This document shows positions 55,541-63,278 of a stretch of 64,000 nucleotides of DNA, one piece after another. Numbering within the stretch: position 1 is the stretch's first letter; the number at the start of each line of letters is the position of its first letter. This DNA comes from an uncultured Draconibacterium sp. (GTDB lineage: Bacteria; Bacteroidota; Bacteroidia; Bacteroidales; Prolixibacteraceae). A program made the translations under genes and the position numbers. The notes beneath the pieces are model-generated. The model was not told the origin of the DNA and searched no databases. It was given only the letters and a program-made list of their open reading frames with translations. Location of the stretch: NCBI RefSeq assembly GCF_963675585.1, contig NZ_OY776414.1, positions 2,397,001 to 2,461,000 of the forward strand, written 5' to 3'.

Positions 55541-56215
55541 CTACTCCCCCAACTCCCGCATCCAGATGTTTCGCAGTTCAGCGGTAGTAATCCAGGTACA
55601 AATTCCAAAGGGTTTTGAAAGATCAACTTCCGGACGGGTACTTAGCTTGCTTCCGGTGTACGTAAAATCAACCAGCTTTTCCTCATCTACCCAGGCCCGA
55701 ATGCTATTATCGTCCACCTCTAATTTTATTTTGTACCAAACATCCTTATCAAAACGTTTCAGAATATGCGTTTCATTTTCCGATGCATCCAAGCCGTCGA
55801 TGCAACTTAGGCCCACAACGGGTCCGCCCCAGCCACCAACAATTAAGGAGCAGTATTCGTCGTTTACCGGAAATGTCATTCCGCAGAAGAAATCGTTACC
55901 ACTTGTTTTACGCGCTTCCAGCTGCACTTCATAATTAACTTTTGGAAAATCTTTTTGCCAGGTGATCCCGCTGGCTCCATCGCCCATGTTCACGATTAGT
56001 TTGCCTTCGTTAATACGAACAGGACCTTCCGTGCCGAATTTAGTAATCTCCCATCCATCCATGGTTTTGCCATCGAATAACAGCGCAGCCCATTCAGGAA
56101 CCTGGAACGTTGAGACCGGTGCTTCTACTTCCGATTTTTGTTTGTTACTCTGTTGCGAACAGGAAATAAGTAGCAGGTATACGATCAATACGAGAAAAGC
56201 AGATTTATAATTCAT
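55541..56215 (-). CDS. DUF1080 (3-keto-disaccharide hydrolase-like) lipoprotein
   Basis: This 225-residue protein has a lipoprotein signal (FLVLIVYLLLISCSQQS). The mature part is a concanavalin-like beta-sandwich of the DUF1080 family: WAALLFDGKTMDGWEITKFG, a conserved opening, then VNYEVQLEARKTSGNDFFCGMTFPV and DVWYKIKLEVDDNSIRAWVDEEKLVDF. Family members bind or hydrolyse 3-keto-glycosides. The start at 56215 is the ATG before the signal; a longer frame from 56242 adds nine residues. It is flanked on both sides by heptamer arrays. Confidence 0.8.
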   Translation of the reverse strand: MNYKSAFLVLIVYLLLISCSQQSNKQKSEVEAPVSTFQVPEWAALLFDGKTMDGWEITKFGTEGPVRINEGKLIVNMGDGASGITWQKDFPKVNYEVQLEARKTSGNDFFCGMTFPVNDEYCSLIVGGWGGPVVGLSCIDGLDASENETHILKRFDKDVWYKIKLEVDDNSIRAWVDEEKLVDFTYTGSKLSTRPEVDLSKPFGICTWITTAELRNIWMRELGE

Positions 56216-56358
56216 TCGATTCTTGATTTTACCAATTCTCAACCAAAGTTAGTAATAATCAAGCTTGTATTGAACGATTAAAACATGCGTATATCAAAAC
56301 AAGGGAATTTAGAAAAAAATGATTGTATGTAATTCATTAATCGGCATCAGTTGTTCGC

Positions 56359-56435
56359 AACCTGTAACCTGTAACCTGTAACCTGTAACCTGTAACCTGT
56401 AACCTGTAACCTGCAACCTGTAACCTGCAACTTGC
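56359..56435. repeat. Heptamer array AACCTGT x 11
   Basis: Eleven consecutive 7-bp units: seven perfect AACCTGT, then AACCTGC, AACCTGT, AACCTGC and AACTTGC. It lies between the start of the DUF1080 gene and the end of the permease gene and has no coding potential. Confidence 0.9.
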
Positions 56436-56454
56436 AACCCCTAAACAACCCCTC

Positions 56455-57762
56455 CTATTCAACAAACTTGTAGCCCAATCCGTTAACCGTTTCTTTTACT
56501 TTCTCCATTTTATAACCGGAGCCCGTAATTTTCACTTCGTTTGTTTGATTGTTGGCAACTACCATCGTAATACCTTGAATCGCTTCAAGGTTTCTTTTTA
56601 CATTGGCTTCGCAATGCGAGCAAGTCATTCCTTCCACCTGGATACTTATACCTTTACTCCGGGTCATTTTTTGTTTTTTTCGAACAATTTGCCAGAAATA
56701 ACCTCCAACGATCAATCCAATAAGTAAAATGGCAGATCCAAGTCCCATCCATTTTGGCAGCATTTCATGTTCGCTTCCATCGCCATGAATGTGCATTATT
56801 TTACTCAGAATAAAATCCGCAGGAATAAAATAGTTGGTCAGTAAACCAAAAACAATAGCCCCACCAATTATAGTTGCCAGATAAATAGTAAGTGATTTTC
56901 GCCCCATAGTTTTTCCAAGAACTGTCATGGTTGCCACATTTGTAGCCGGTCCCGCCATAAGGAAAACCAGTGCCGCACCCGGAGAAACGCCTTTCATTAA
57001 AAGAACAGCTGCAATTGGAATTGAGCCTGTTGCACAAATATAAATGGGCACCGACGCCAGCAAAACAACCAGTATTTCAAGCAGTCCCAAACCCTGAAAG
57101 CGGGTAAAAAAATCATCGGGCAAAACCACCGAAATCAATGCAGCGGCTAAAAATCCGATTACCAGCCATTTGGCAATATCCTGTAAAAGTTCGACAAAAG
57201 CATAGTCTGCAGCGCGTACCAGCGAATGACGTGTATCATCCACTTTGGGGGTATGACAACCACAACTGTCGTCTTCGCAACTTTCGGTACCTGCCACAGC
57301 AGCAACGTCGAGTTTAAACGATGCAAAAGGAGATGCAGGTTTTGGAGCCTCCTTTACAAATAAATTGGTAAATACTCCTCCCAAAACTCCGGTAAGAAAA
57401 GCCACAAAAGGACGCAACAATGCAAATGGCCAGCCTAACATAGAATAGGTGGCAAAAATGGAATCAACGCCGGTTTGCGGAGTTGAAATTAAAAACGAAT
57501 TAGTAGCTCCTTTTGAAGCTCCGTTTTTAAAAAAAGAGATCCCGGTTGGAATAACTCCACACGAACACAGTGGCATTGGTATTCCGAGCAGTGAGGCATT
57601 TAATGCCGATTTAAAATTGGATTTACCCAGGTATTTATCGATGTGCTTTTGCGGAAAGTACACTTTTAACAAGCCTGCAAAAACAAGTCCCAGCAACAGC
57701 CAGGGTGCCATTTCCAATAGCAAAAACCAAAGTTCTCCTATGTATTTCTGAACGTATTCCAT
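56455..57762 (-). CDS. SO_0444/ArsP-type permease with C-terminal HMA domain (Cu/Zn efflux)
   Basis: The protein has 435 residues. Two bundles of membrane helices belong to the ArsP_1 permease family, with the conserved PMPLCSCGVIPTGISFF near residues 60-76 and GPATNVATM in the second half. A Cys/His-rich central loop (CEDDSCGCH) and a C-terminal heavy-metal-associated domain with EGMTCSHCEANVKRN (about residues 370-435) point to metal handling. Similar proteins are proposed Cu/Zn efflux transporters. A TAAATTTG -10 box lies 53 nt upstream with an inverted repeat just after it. Confidence 0.85.
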   Translation of the reverse strand: MEYVQKYIGELWFLLLEMAPWLLLGLVFAGLLKVYFPQKHIDKYLGKSNFKSALNASLLGIPMPLCSCGVIPTGISFFKNGASKGATNSFLISTPQTGVDSIFATYSMLGWPFALLRPFVAFLTGVLGGVFTNLFVKEAPKPASPFASFKLDVAAVAGTESCEDDSCGCHTPKVDDTRHSLVRAADYAFVELLQDIAKWLVIGFLAAALISVVLPDDFFTRFQGLGLLEILVVLLASVPIYICATGSIPIAAVLLMKGVSPGAALVFLMAGPATNVATMTVLGKTMGRKSLTIYLATIIGGAIVFGLLTNYFIPADFILSKIMHIHGDGSEHEMLPKWMGLGSAILLIGLIVGGYFWQIVRKKQKMTRSKGISIQVEGMTCSHCEANVKRNLEAIQGITMVVANNQTNEVKITGSGYKMEKVKETVNGLGYKFVE

Positions 57763-57795
57763 TTCTTCCCTTTTTTAGTTAGAACAATCTAAAAT

Positions 57796-57823
57796 CAGCC
57801 TTGTTCTTGGCTGGCCAAATTTA
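57796..57823 (-). promoter_or_regulatory. -10 box and adjacent inverted repeat of the metal-permease gene
   Basis: On the minus strand TAAATTTG (plus 57816-57823) is followed at once by CAGCC-N8-GGCTG (57796-57813), a position suited to a repressor operator near the transcription start. Metal control is an inference from the gene. Confidence 0.45.
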
Positions 57824-57954
57824 AAGATTGATTATTCCCGAAACGTGTTTTGGGCTATGATAAAAAACAGCTGATAATGTAAAGTTTACGCTCAATTGCA
57901 TCGAATCAAAAAAAGTCCATGGAATCATACGGCACAACCAATCATCAGCTGATA

Positions 57955-57992
57955 CAAAAAACAAGTGGCCCTGTCAACTGACAGAGCCACTT
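57955..57992 (-). terminator. Terminator after ilvC
   Basis: AAGTGGC(T)CTGTCA and TGACAG(G)GCCACTT pair on the minus strand with a 2-nt gap at the apex, followed by GTTTTTTG. It lies about 40 bp beyond the ilvC stop. Confidence 0.75.
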
Positions 57993-58034
57993 TTGTGAAA
58001 TATAATAATCGTCTGTTTAATAAGTCACAATCAC

Positions 58035-59510
58035 TTAGATAATCGCTTCCATTGCTTCCATTGCCTCACGCAACTCAGCACCGATAATCTCTACATCGCT
58101 GTAACGTATTTCGTCGTTAATTTGAATCAACTCTTTGTTATCTACGTGTCCGTCAATACCTTCGTTAAAATTGTTACCGATCACATTGGTTTCGATATTT
58201 TTCATAAAGTCGGCCAATAGAGGCTTACAAGCATGATCGAACAAATAACATCCGTACTCTGCAGTATCAGAAATTACGCGGTTCATTTCGAATAATTTTT
58301 TACGTGCAATCGTATTGGCAATCAGTGGAGTTTCGTGCAACGATTCGTAATAAGCCGACTCTGCTTTGATACCGGCTTCACCCATTACATCAAATGCCAG
58401 TTCAACACCTGCTTTTACAAAGGCAACCATTAAAGTTCCGTTGTCGAAATATTCCTGCTCGCTGATTTCAACAGCACCTGCCGGAGTTTTTTCGAAGGCA
58501 GTTTCGCCGGTAGCAGCACGCCACTTTAATAAGTTGGCATCTCCGTTTGCCCAATCTTCCATCATAGTCGAAGAGAAAGTTCCATCCATAATGTCATCCA
58601 TGTGTTTCTCGAACAAAGGACGCATGATTGACTTTAACTCTTCAGCCAATTTAAAAGCTTCAATTTTTGCAGGATTCGATAAACGATCCATCATGTGTGT
58701 AATACCTCCTAATTTTAAAGCCTCAGTAACAGTTTCCCAACCATACTGAACCAATTTTGAAGCGTAACCTGCATCAATTCCCTTCTCAATCATTTTATCG
58801 AAACACAAAATAGAACCGGTTTGTAGTACACCACAAAGAATGGTTTGCTCACCCATTAAATCCGATTTTACCTCAGCAACAAACGATGAGTGAAGTACAC
58901 CGGCTTTGTGACCACCTGTTCCAACACAATAAGCTTTTGCAATCTCTAAACCATCGCCATTCGGATCGTTCTCGCGGTGAACAGCAATAAGAGTTGGTAC
59001 ACCAAAACCACGTAAAAATTCAGCACGAACTTCTGACGCCGGAGATTTTGGAGCAACCATAATTACAGTAATATCTTCGCGAATCTGATTTCCTTCTTCC
59101 ACAATATTAAAACCATGAGAGTAAGAAAGATAAGCGCCTTTTTTCATCAATGGAACAGTAGCATTAACTACCGGAGTATGGTATTTATCAGGTGTAAGGT
59201 TTAAAACCAAATCAGCCTGTGGAATCATTTCCTCGAAAGTACCAACGGCAAAATTATTCTCTACTGCGTTTTGGTAAGAAATCTGCTTTTCATCAATTTC
59301 TACCTGGCGAATAGCATATGAAATATCCAAACCGCTGTCGCGCATATTTAATCCCTGTGCCAAACCTTGAGCACCACAACCCAGTACAACAATCTTTTTA
59401 CCTTCTAATTTTTTTACGCCATCAGAAAATTCTGATTCATCCATAAAATCACATTTTCCTAACTGCTCTAACTGAATTCGCAATGGAATTGAATTGAAAT
59501 AATTTGCCAT
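58035..59510 (-). CDS. ilvC: Ketol-acid reductoisomerase (class II)
   Basis: This 491-residue enzyme converts 2-acetolactate or acetohydroxybutyrate with NADPH to the dihydroxy acid in valine/isoleucine/leucine synthesis. The N-terminal Rossmann domain has [19 protein letters not shown], and SYSHGFNIV and [13 protein letters not shown] follow. The length matches the long class II form with a duplicated C-terminal knotted domain. No other ilv gene is adjacent, which is unusual because ilvC is often clustered. The transcript probably starts at the TACATTTG box at 59646-59653, giving a leader of about 130 nt that contains a palindromic repeat. Confidence 0.95.
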   Translation of the reverse strand: MANYFNSIPLRIQLEQLGKCDFMDESEFSDGVKKLEGKKIVVLGCGAQGLAQGLNMRDSGLDISYAIRQVEIDEKQISYQNAVENNFAVGTFEEMIPQADLVLNLTPDKYHTPVVNATVPLMKKGAYLSYSHGFNIVEEGNQIREDITVIMVAPKSPASEVRAEFLRGFGVPTLIAVHRENDPNGDGLEIAKAYCVGTGGHKAGVLHSSFVAEVKSDLMGEQTILCGVLQTGSILCFDKMIEKGIDAGYASKLVQYGWETVTEALKLGGITHMMDRLSNPAKIEAFKLAEELKSIMRPLFEKHMDDIMDGTFSSTMMEDWANGDANLLKWRAATGETAFEKTPAGAVEISEQEYFDNGTLMVAFVKAGVELAFDVMGEAGIKAESAYYESLHETPLIANTIARKKLFEMNRVISDTAEYGCYLFDHACKPLLADFMKNIETNVIGNNFNEGIDGHVDNKELIQINDEIRYSDVEIIGAELREAMEAMEAII

Positions 59511-59543
59511 CTTTTTTATTTTTAATAATTAATTTTCTGTTTC

Positions 59544-59605
59544 CGTCATGTTGAACTTGATTCAGCATCTTTCTACACAGATCCTGAAATAAATTCAGGA
59601 TGACG
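59544..59605. repeat. CGTCAT...ATGACG palindromic repeat, copy in the ilvC leader
   Basis: A 62-bp element starts CGTCAT and ends ATGACG, with two inner hairpins (TTGAA...TTCAG and CCTGAAATAAATTCAGG). It lies 34 bp upstream of the ilvC start and downstream of the predicted -10 box. Confidence 0.65.
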
Positions 59606-59645
59606 ATATTTATTTTTTACAAAGCAACAAAATATTCAGGAAACA

Positions 59646-59653
59646 CAAATGTA
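59646..59653 (-). promoter_or_regulatory. -10 box (TACATTTG) of ilvC
   Basis: An exact TAnnTTTG match on the minus strand, 135 nt before the ilvC start. Confidence 0.45.
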
Positions 59654-59814
59654 AAAACACAGGAATTTTAGGTAATTTTCATGGATTAGCAAAAACAGCT
59701 TATTTACCATAAAGCAAATAGCCGATTAATTTTCAATGTTTTAAGAAAATAAAACACTTGCATATTTGTAAGAGTCGTTATAATTCAAATCGTTTAAGGC
59801 CTTAACGGGCTGTC

Positions 59815-59970
59815 CGTTAAAGTTTCCTTATTTTGCCGGTGTTCACAGGTAATTGTTCGGGCTTTCTCCGGCAGCCCGCCAATTACCGTTCACCCAACAG
59901 CACAATTTCGGCAAGCTGCCACTCCCATCCCTGGCCCCGGATGCAGTGGTCTGCATTTTGTTTTGCACAG
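59815..59970. other. GC-rich structured non-coding segment
   Basis: The segment contains GGTAATTG/CAATTACC (59848-59855 with 59880-59887) enclosing CGGGCT/AGCCCG, a two-part 14-bp stem. ATGCAG TGGT CTGCAT (59941-59956) follows as a perfect hairpin with TTTTGTTTT directly after it, terminator-like on the plus strand. The composition is clearly richer in G+C than the flanks. It has no protein-like frame and no gene on the plus strand for it to terminate, so it may be a small RNA, an interspersed repeat or a decayed element. Confidence 0.4.
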
Positions 59971-60196
59971 TCCTTTAGGGCGGTGACAAAAAGCAAATAT
60001 ATTAAAAGGTTTTAGCCTTTAATGGTTTGAGAATTAAAGCTAAAGCCAGCCTGATTGTGTTCTAATTTTATACACCGGGCTAAAGCCACGGTGTAAAAGT
60101 CCAGCAAAAAATACCACCGCTCACTTCCTCTCACAACCTTCCCAATAGCACAACTACCATCATTCTATCCCTTCAATGCGATTGAATTAGCCTAAT

Positions 60197-60340
60197 CGGT
60201 GTAATTCGTAGACAAAACCAATCCATAAAAGTCCGTGCAATCTGTGTTGATTTAAAAAAATTAAGCTGTGTCAGTCCGAGTAATCTGTGGTGAATCAAAA
60301 ATATCCAAACTGTGCTTATCGGTGTAATCTGCGGGGAAAA
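60197..60340. repeat. Four degenerate units YCGNGTAATCTGYGGKGA, spaced 36-44 bp
   Basis: Units start near 60197, 60233, 60276 and 60320, the last reading CGGTGTAATCTGCGGGGA. The array ends at the AraC gene's stop. The rest of the gap from 59606 shows only the ilvC promoter and the hairpin segment. Confidence 0.5.
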
Positions 60341-60341
60341 A

Positions 60342-61229
60342 CTACCCATTCAACGACCTGTTACGGTAATGCAAAGGCGAAACACCCACTTCGCGTTTAA
60401 AAAATTTGGCAAAATAACTTTGATCGGTGAAGTTTAAGCGAAGTGCAATTTCGGTAACACTTAAATTACTGTGCACCAAAAGTCGTTTTATCTCCAGAAT
60501 TTGTTTCGACTTGATGATTTCGGACGACGTTTTACCCGTGAGCTGGGTAACCGTTTGTGTAAGATGGTTGGGCGTAAGCGCTATTTTATTTGCATATTCG
60601 GCCACCGACAAATTTAAATTGTAATTTTCTTCCACCAACTGAAGAAACTTTTTCACCACAATATGTCCCTTACCTTTTAAAAGTTTCTCATCGCTGCGGT
60701 ACAACAAAGCGCTGCTGGTTAATATCAGATCGAGCAACGAACGAAGCAGTTCAACCGTATCGATGTTTACTTTCTCCATTTCTTTGATCCCCTTTTTAAA
60801 AAGGGTTTCCAGGAATAGAATGTCCTGTTCGTTTTCGAATATCAATGGCGGATTATCCTGCTGAACGGTAAAAAAGAATGGGAATTCGATCAAACGGTTT
60901 TGGTTGCTTTTGTTGATCAGGTAAAACTCGGCCGTAAAAATAAAAATGTAGCCTTCAATATCGTGCGAAACTTCAATTTTGTGCGCCTGCCCGGGCGACA
61001 TAAAAAAAACACAGGGAGGTTTTATTTCGTATTTGTTCCCGTCGATAACATGAAAGCCCGTTCCTTTTGCAAGATAAAGTACCTCGTAAAAATCGTGCCG
61101 GTGCGGGTATTTTACAGCAAAATGGCGGTTGGCGTCAAACACCTCCACCTGGAATTGCTGATTCTCTCCTTCTGTCTTGCTAAAGTTGTGCAGACTGTAA
61201 ACCGGTATATTTTCTGCCTTTTCTTTCAT
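60342..61229 (-). CDS. AraC family transcriptional regulator
   Basis: The protein has 295 residues. The N-terminal cupin domain (residues about 20-110; HFAVKYPHRHDFYEVLYLAKGTG, FFMSPGQAHKIE) senses a ligand. The C-terminal 100 residues carry two helix-turn-helix motifs (LSVAEYANKIALTPNHLTQTV, LSVTEIALRLNFTDQSYFAKFFKREVGVSPLHYR). It starts 2 bp after the zinc-ribbon protein stop, so it belongs to the barrel / zinc-ribbon / AraC operon. Its target is not visible, and the sugar or other ligand is unknown. Confidence 0.92.
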   Translation of the reverse strand: MKEKAENIPVYSLHNFSKTEGENQQFQVEVFDANRHFAVKYPHRHDFYEVLYLAKGTGFHVIDGNKYEIKPPCVFFMSPGQAHKIEVSHDIEGYIFIFTAEFYLINKSNQNRLIEFPFFFTVQQDNPPLIFENEQDILFLETLFKKGIKEMEKVNIDTVELLRSLLDLILTSSALLYRSDEKLLKGKGHIVVKKFLQLVEENYNLNLSVAEYANKIALTPNHLTQTVTQLTGKTSSEIIKSKQILEIKRLLVHSNLSVTEIALRLNFTDQSYFAKFFKREVGVSPLHYRNRSLNG

Positions 61230-61231
61230 TG

Positions 61232-62131
61232 CTATTCATTCAACTCAAATGAATCGAGAAAATAATTGATCGATTTATTAAAGGTATTACTTGATGGTGA
61301 AATTACCTGCACAATATACATGTGGTTGCGAATTAAATAACTTCTCATTTTTATAACCGCAAGCCCGTCGCGCACATCCACTTTAATTTCGCGGCCGGGA
61401 AATCCCTTGTAATTTATGATGTGTGTGGACAAAAGCCGGCCTTGCACGTTCTGAACAGTCCCGTTTATTGAATTCTCAAAAAACTCAGCCAGCTGTTCTT
61501 CATCCATCTGTTCGCCGTCAATGTATTCTGCCGGATAAGTTGTAAATCCTGCCCCGTACAAAATGTTCGGATCCTTCCCCAATTCAGGTTCAAAAATGTA
61601 TTGTTTTACTTCCAGATTGCCAATTTCGGTTTCAACAACCTGGGCACTTTCCGTTGGTTCCTTTGGAAAATTCATGCTAAAACTGGCTTCCGTGCATTGA
61701 AAAGCATTCCAGTTCGTAGTATCCGACGGGGCAAAATCCATCCCCCGCATTTTACTTATCTGATAATATTCTTTAACAGCTACCGCAGCTTTTTTTCCCA
61801 GAAAACTAAAAATGCCGGCAAATAGTGCACCTGTAACAAGACCGATCCACTGGGCTCTTGTCAGCCTTTTCTTTTGTTTTTGCTGCGGAGGAGCTATTTC
61901 TTCTTCTTTTACCTGAGGTTTTTTATCGATTAATGTGGACGCTTGTTTCGGAACTTCCGATTCTGTTACACACATCATGCGTTTATAATCATCAAAATTT
62001 TTATCGGAATATTTCCCCACCCAGTCGATGTAATTATCGGGCAAATGTGTTTTACACTTCCCGCAATACACCAAATACTCCGAATCTACCGGATTAAAGT
62101 GACCGCATCTGTCGCATTTCAAAAAATACAT
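61232..62131 (-). CDS. Zinc-ribbon membrane-anchored hypothetical protein
   Basis: The protein has 299 residues. The N-terminal CDRCGHFNPVDSEYLVYCGKC is a four-cysteine zinc ribbon in the cytoplasm. A Lys/Gln/Pro-rich linker and one transmembrane helix (WIGLVTGALFAGIFSFLG, about residues 100-117) follow. The remaining 180 residues are probably periplasmic and contain a beta-rich PsbP/DUF-like segment (FQCTEASFSMNFPKEPTESAQ; YKGFPGREIKVDVRDGLAVIKMRSYLI). I do not recognise the family. Being 2 bp from the AraC gene and 27 bp from the barrel gene, it may link envelope state to transcription. Confidence 0.7.
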   Translation of the reverse strand: MYFLKCDRCGHFNPVDSEYLVYCGKCKTHLPDNYIDWVGKYSDKNFDDYKRMMCVTESEVPKQASTLIDKKPQVKEEEIAPPQQKQKKRLTRAQWIGLVTGALFAGIFSFLGKKAAVAVKEYYQISKMRGMDFAPSDTTNWNAFQCTEASFSMNFPKEPTESAQVVETEIGNLEVKQYIFEPELGKDPNILYGAGFTTYPAEYIDGEQMDEEQLAEFFENSINGTVQNVQGRLLSTHIINYKGFPGREIKVDVRDGLAVIKMRSYLIRNHMYIVQVISPSSNTFNKSINYFLDSFELNE

Positions 62132-62157
62132 ATTCTGCTTGGTTTAAGGGCAAACGT

Positions 62158-62847
62158 TTAATCTTCGAATTTTATAGTATAACCCAGTGACAGACGGATA
62201 ACGCGGTGTTTGTATTCTTCAATTTCATCTAGATATGCCACATTGGGAAGACCGTAATCGTAGGAAAGTGCAATATTAAAACCGCCGTCCATTAAAAAAC
62301 CAATCTTTCCGGTCACTCCATAATCCAAACGTTTAAAGTCGTCTTCGGCTTCATCGCTACCCCAAACCGGCTCGCTGTTTGATGACTGTTCTGCACTGCC
62401 CGATTGAAACGTAATATTTGAATTCCCGAATAAACCCAGTCCGACATAAGGACCGGCGCCAAAATAAATTTTATTTAAGGAACGGAAACGATAAATGTAT
62501 TTCAGGTAAAGCGGAACGTCCATGTAATACATAGTGGTAGTATTTTTCAAAGTCAGAACATCGGTTTGCACATCCAGGTTAAATCCCTTTGAATCAAAAA
62601 TAATTCCCGACTCTACTGAAAGTTCCTGCGACCGGTCCTTTTTTAACACATAATCGTAAAGAACACCGATATTCATACCAAACAACGTTTTATACGAGTC
62701 TTCTATTTCGGTATAGGCATCTCCCTGCCTGAATGACATACTTGCTGCGTTGGCTCCTCCAAAGAAAGTTACCGAAGGATATTGTGCATAGGCCATTTGC
62801 GTAAAAAACAGAACAAAAAGAATGGTTACAAATCGTGTTGGTTTCAT
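62158..62847 (-). CDS. Outer-membrane beta-barrel protein (PorT/OmpA-like porin family)
   Basis: This 229-residue protein has a signal peptide (FVTILFVLFFTQMAYAQ). The mature part is eight or so amphipathic strands with glycine-aromatic turns (TVFFGGANAAS-type start; LYLKYIYRFRSLNKIYFGAGPYVGLGLFG; GVTGKIGFLMDGGFNIALSYDYGLPN), ending in RVIRLSLGYTIKF, a typical barrel C-terminus. It resembles the small beta-barrel proteins (outer membrane protein beta-barrel domain) of Bacteroidota. I start at 62847 where the signal begins; a longer frame to 62943 has no signal. It is the first gene of the three-gene operon. Confidence 0.78.
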   Translation of the reverse strand: MKPTRFVTILFVLFFTQMAYAQYPSVTFFGGANAASMSFRQGDAYTEIEDSYKTLFGMNIGVLYDYVLKKDRSQELSVESGIIFDSKGFNLDVQTDVLTLKNTTTMYYMDVPLYLKYIYRFRSLNKIYFGAGPYVGLGLFGNSNITFQSGSAEQSSNSEPVWGSDEAEDDFKRLDYGVTGKIGFLMDGGFNIALSYDYGLPNVAYLDEIEEYKHRVIRLSLGYTIKFED

Positions 62848-63278
62848 GATGTGTTTAATTAAATTTGCTTGTCGAAGATAAGCATAATTTAACAAAAAGA
62901 AATCACCCCTGTGCCTGCAATACAGATCTTTTCCCAACTCCAAATTATCAGTGTCTGGTAAAAATATGCAGTTTGCTCACGTTGTCACAAATGACTGATT
63001 TGAGTACAGACCTTGAAACAAGTTCAAGGTGACGCCCTAAACTTTATCTGAAAACCGTTTGAAACGTCATGCTGAACTTGTTTCAGCAACTCTGCCATCG
63101 TCTCATTATGTCCGACTAAAATTGGGTGAACTCCCGGGATGACAGACTTCAAGGGTCGTTTTGACGTTGAGAGCTTTGGTTTTTCTTCGTGAGCATAGTA
63201 GATTGAAGCGAAAGAATCTTTTAGGTACAAATATTTAAATCGGACAAAATTGATTCTGAATGTTATTATTTTTGTAGC
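62848..63278. other. 431-bp divergent gap holding interspersed repeat pieces
   Basis: The gap between the barrel gene and the PAP2 gene contains CCTTGAAACAAGTTCAAGG-type hairpin sequence at 63011-63029 and CGTCATGCTGAACTTGTTTC from 63065. A further GGGATGAC lies at 63137-63144. These are parts of the CGTCAT repeat family. No gene is seen. Confidence 0.5.
63267..63274 (+). promoter_or_regulatory. -10 box (TATTTTTG) of the PAP2 gene
   Basis: An exact TAnnTTTG match that ends only 4 nt before the ATG at 63279, which would make the transcript leaderless or nearly so. Confidence 0.4.

Noticed and set aside
56359..56435. The AACCTGT array as a CRISPR or telomere-like structure
   Set aside because: There are no spacers between units, the repeat is only 7 bp, and the region is internal to a normal gene layout.
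59833..60015. A 60-codon plus-strand frame over the hairpin segment
   Set aside because: Its sequence is explained by the GC-rich stems, it has no signal or domain, and no promoter box precedes it.
62848..62943. A 32-residue N-terminal extension of the outer-membrane barrel protein
   Set aside because: The extension would bury the signal peptide; the ATG at 62847 gives a clean one.
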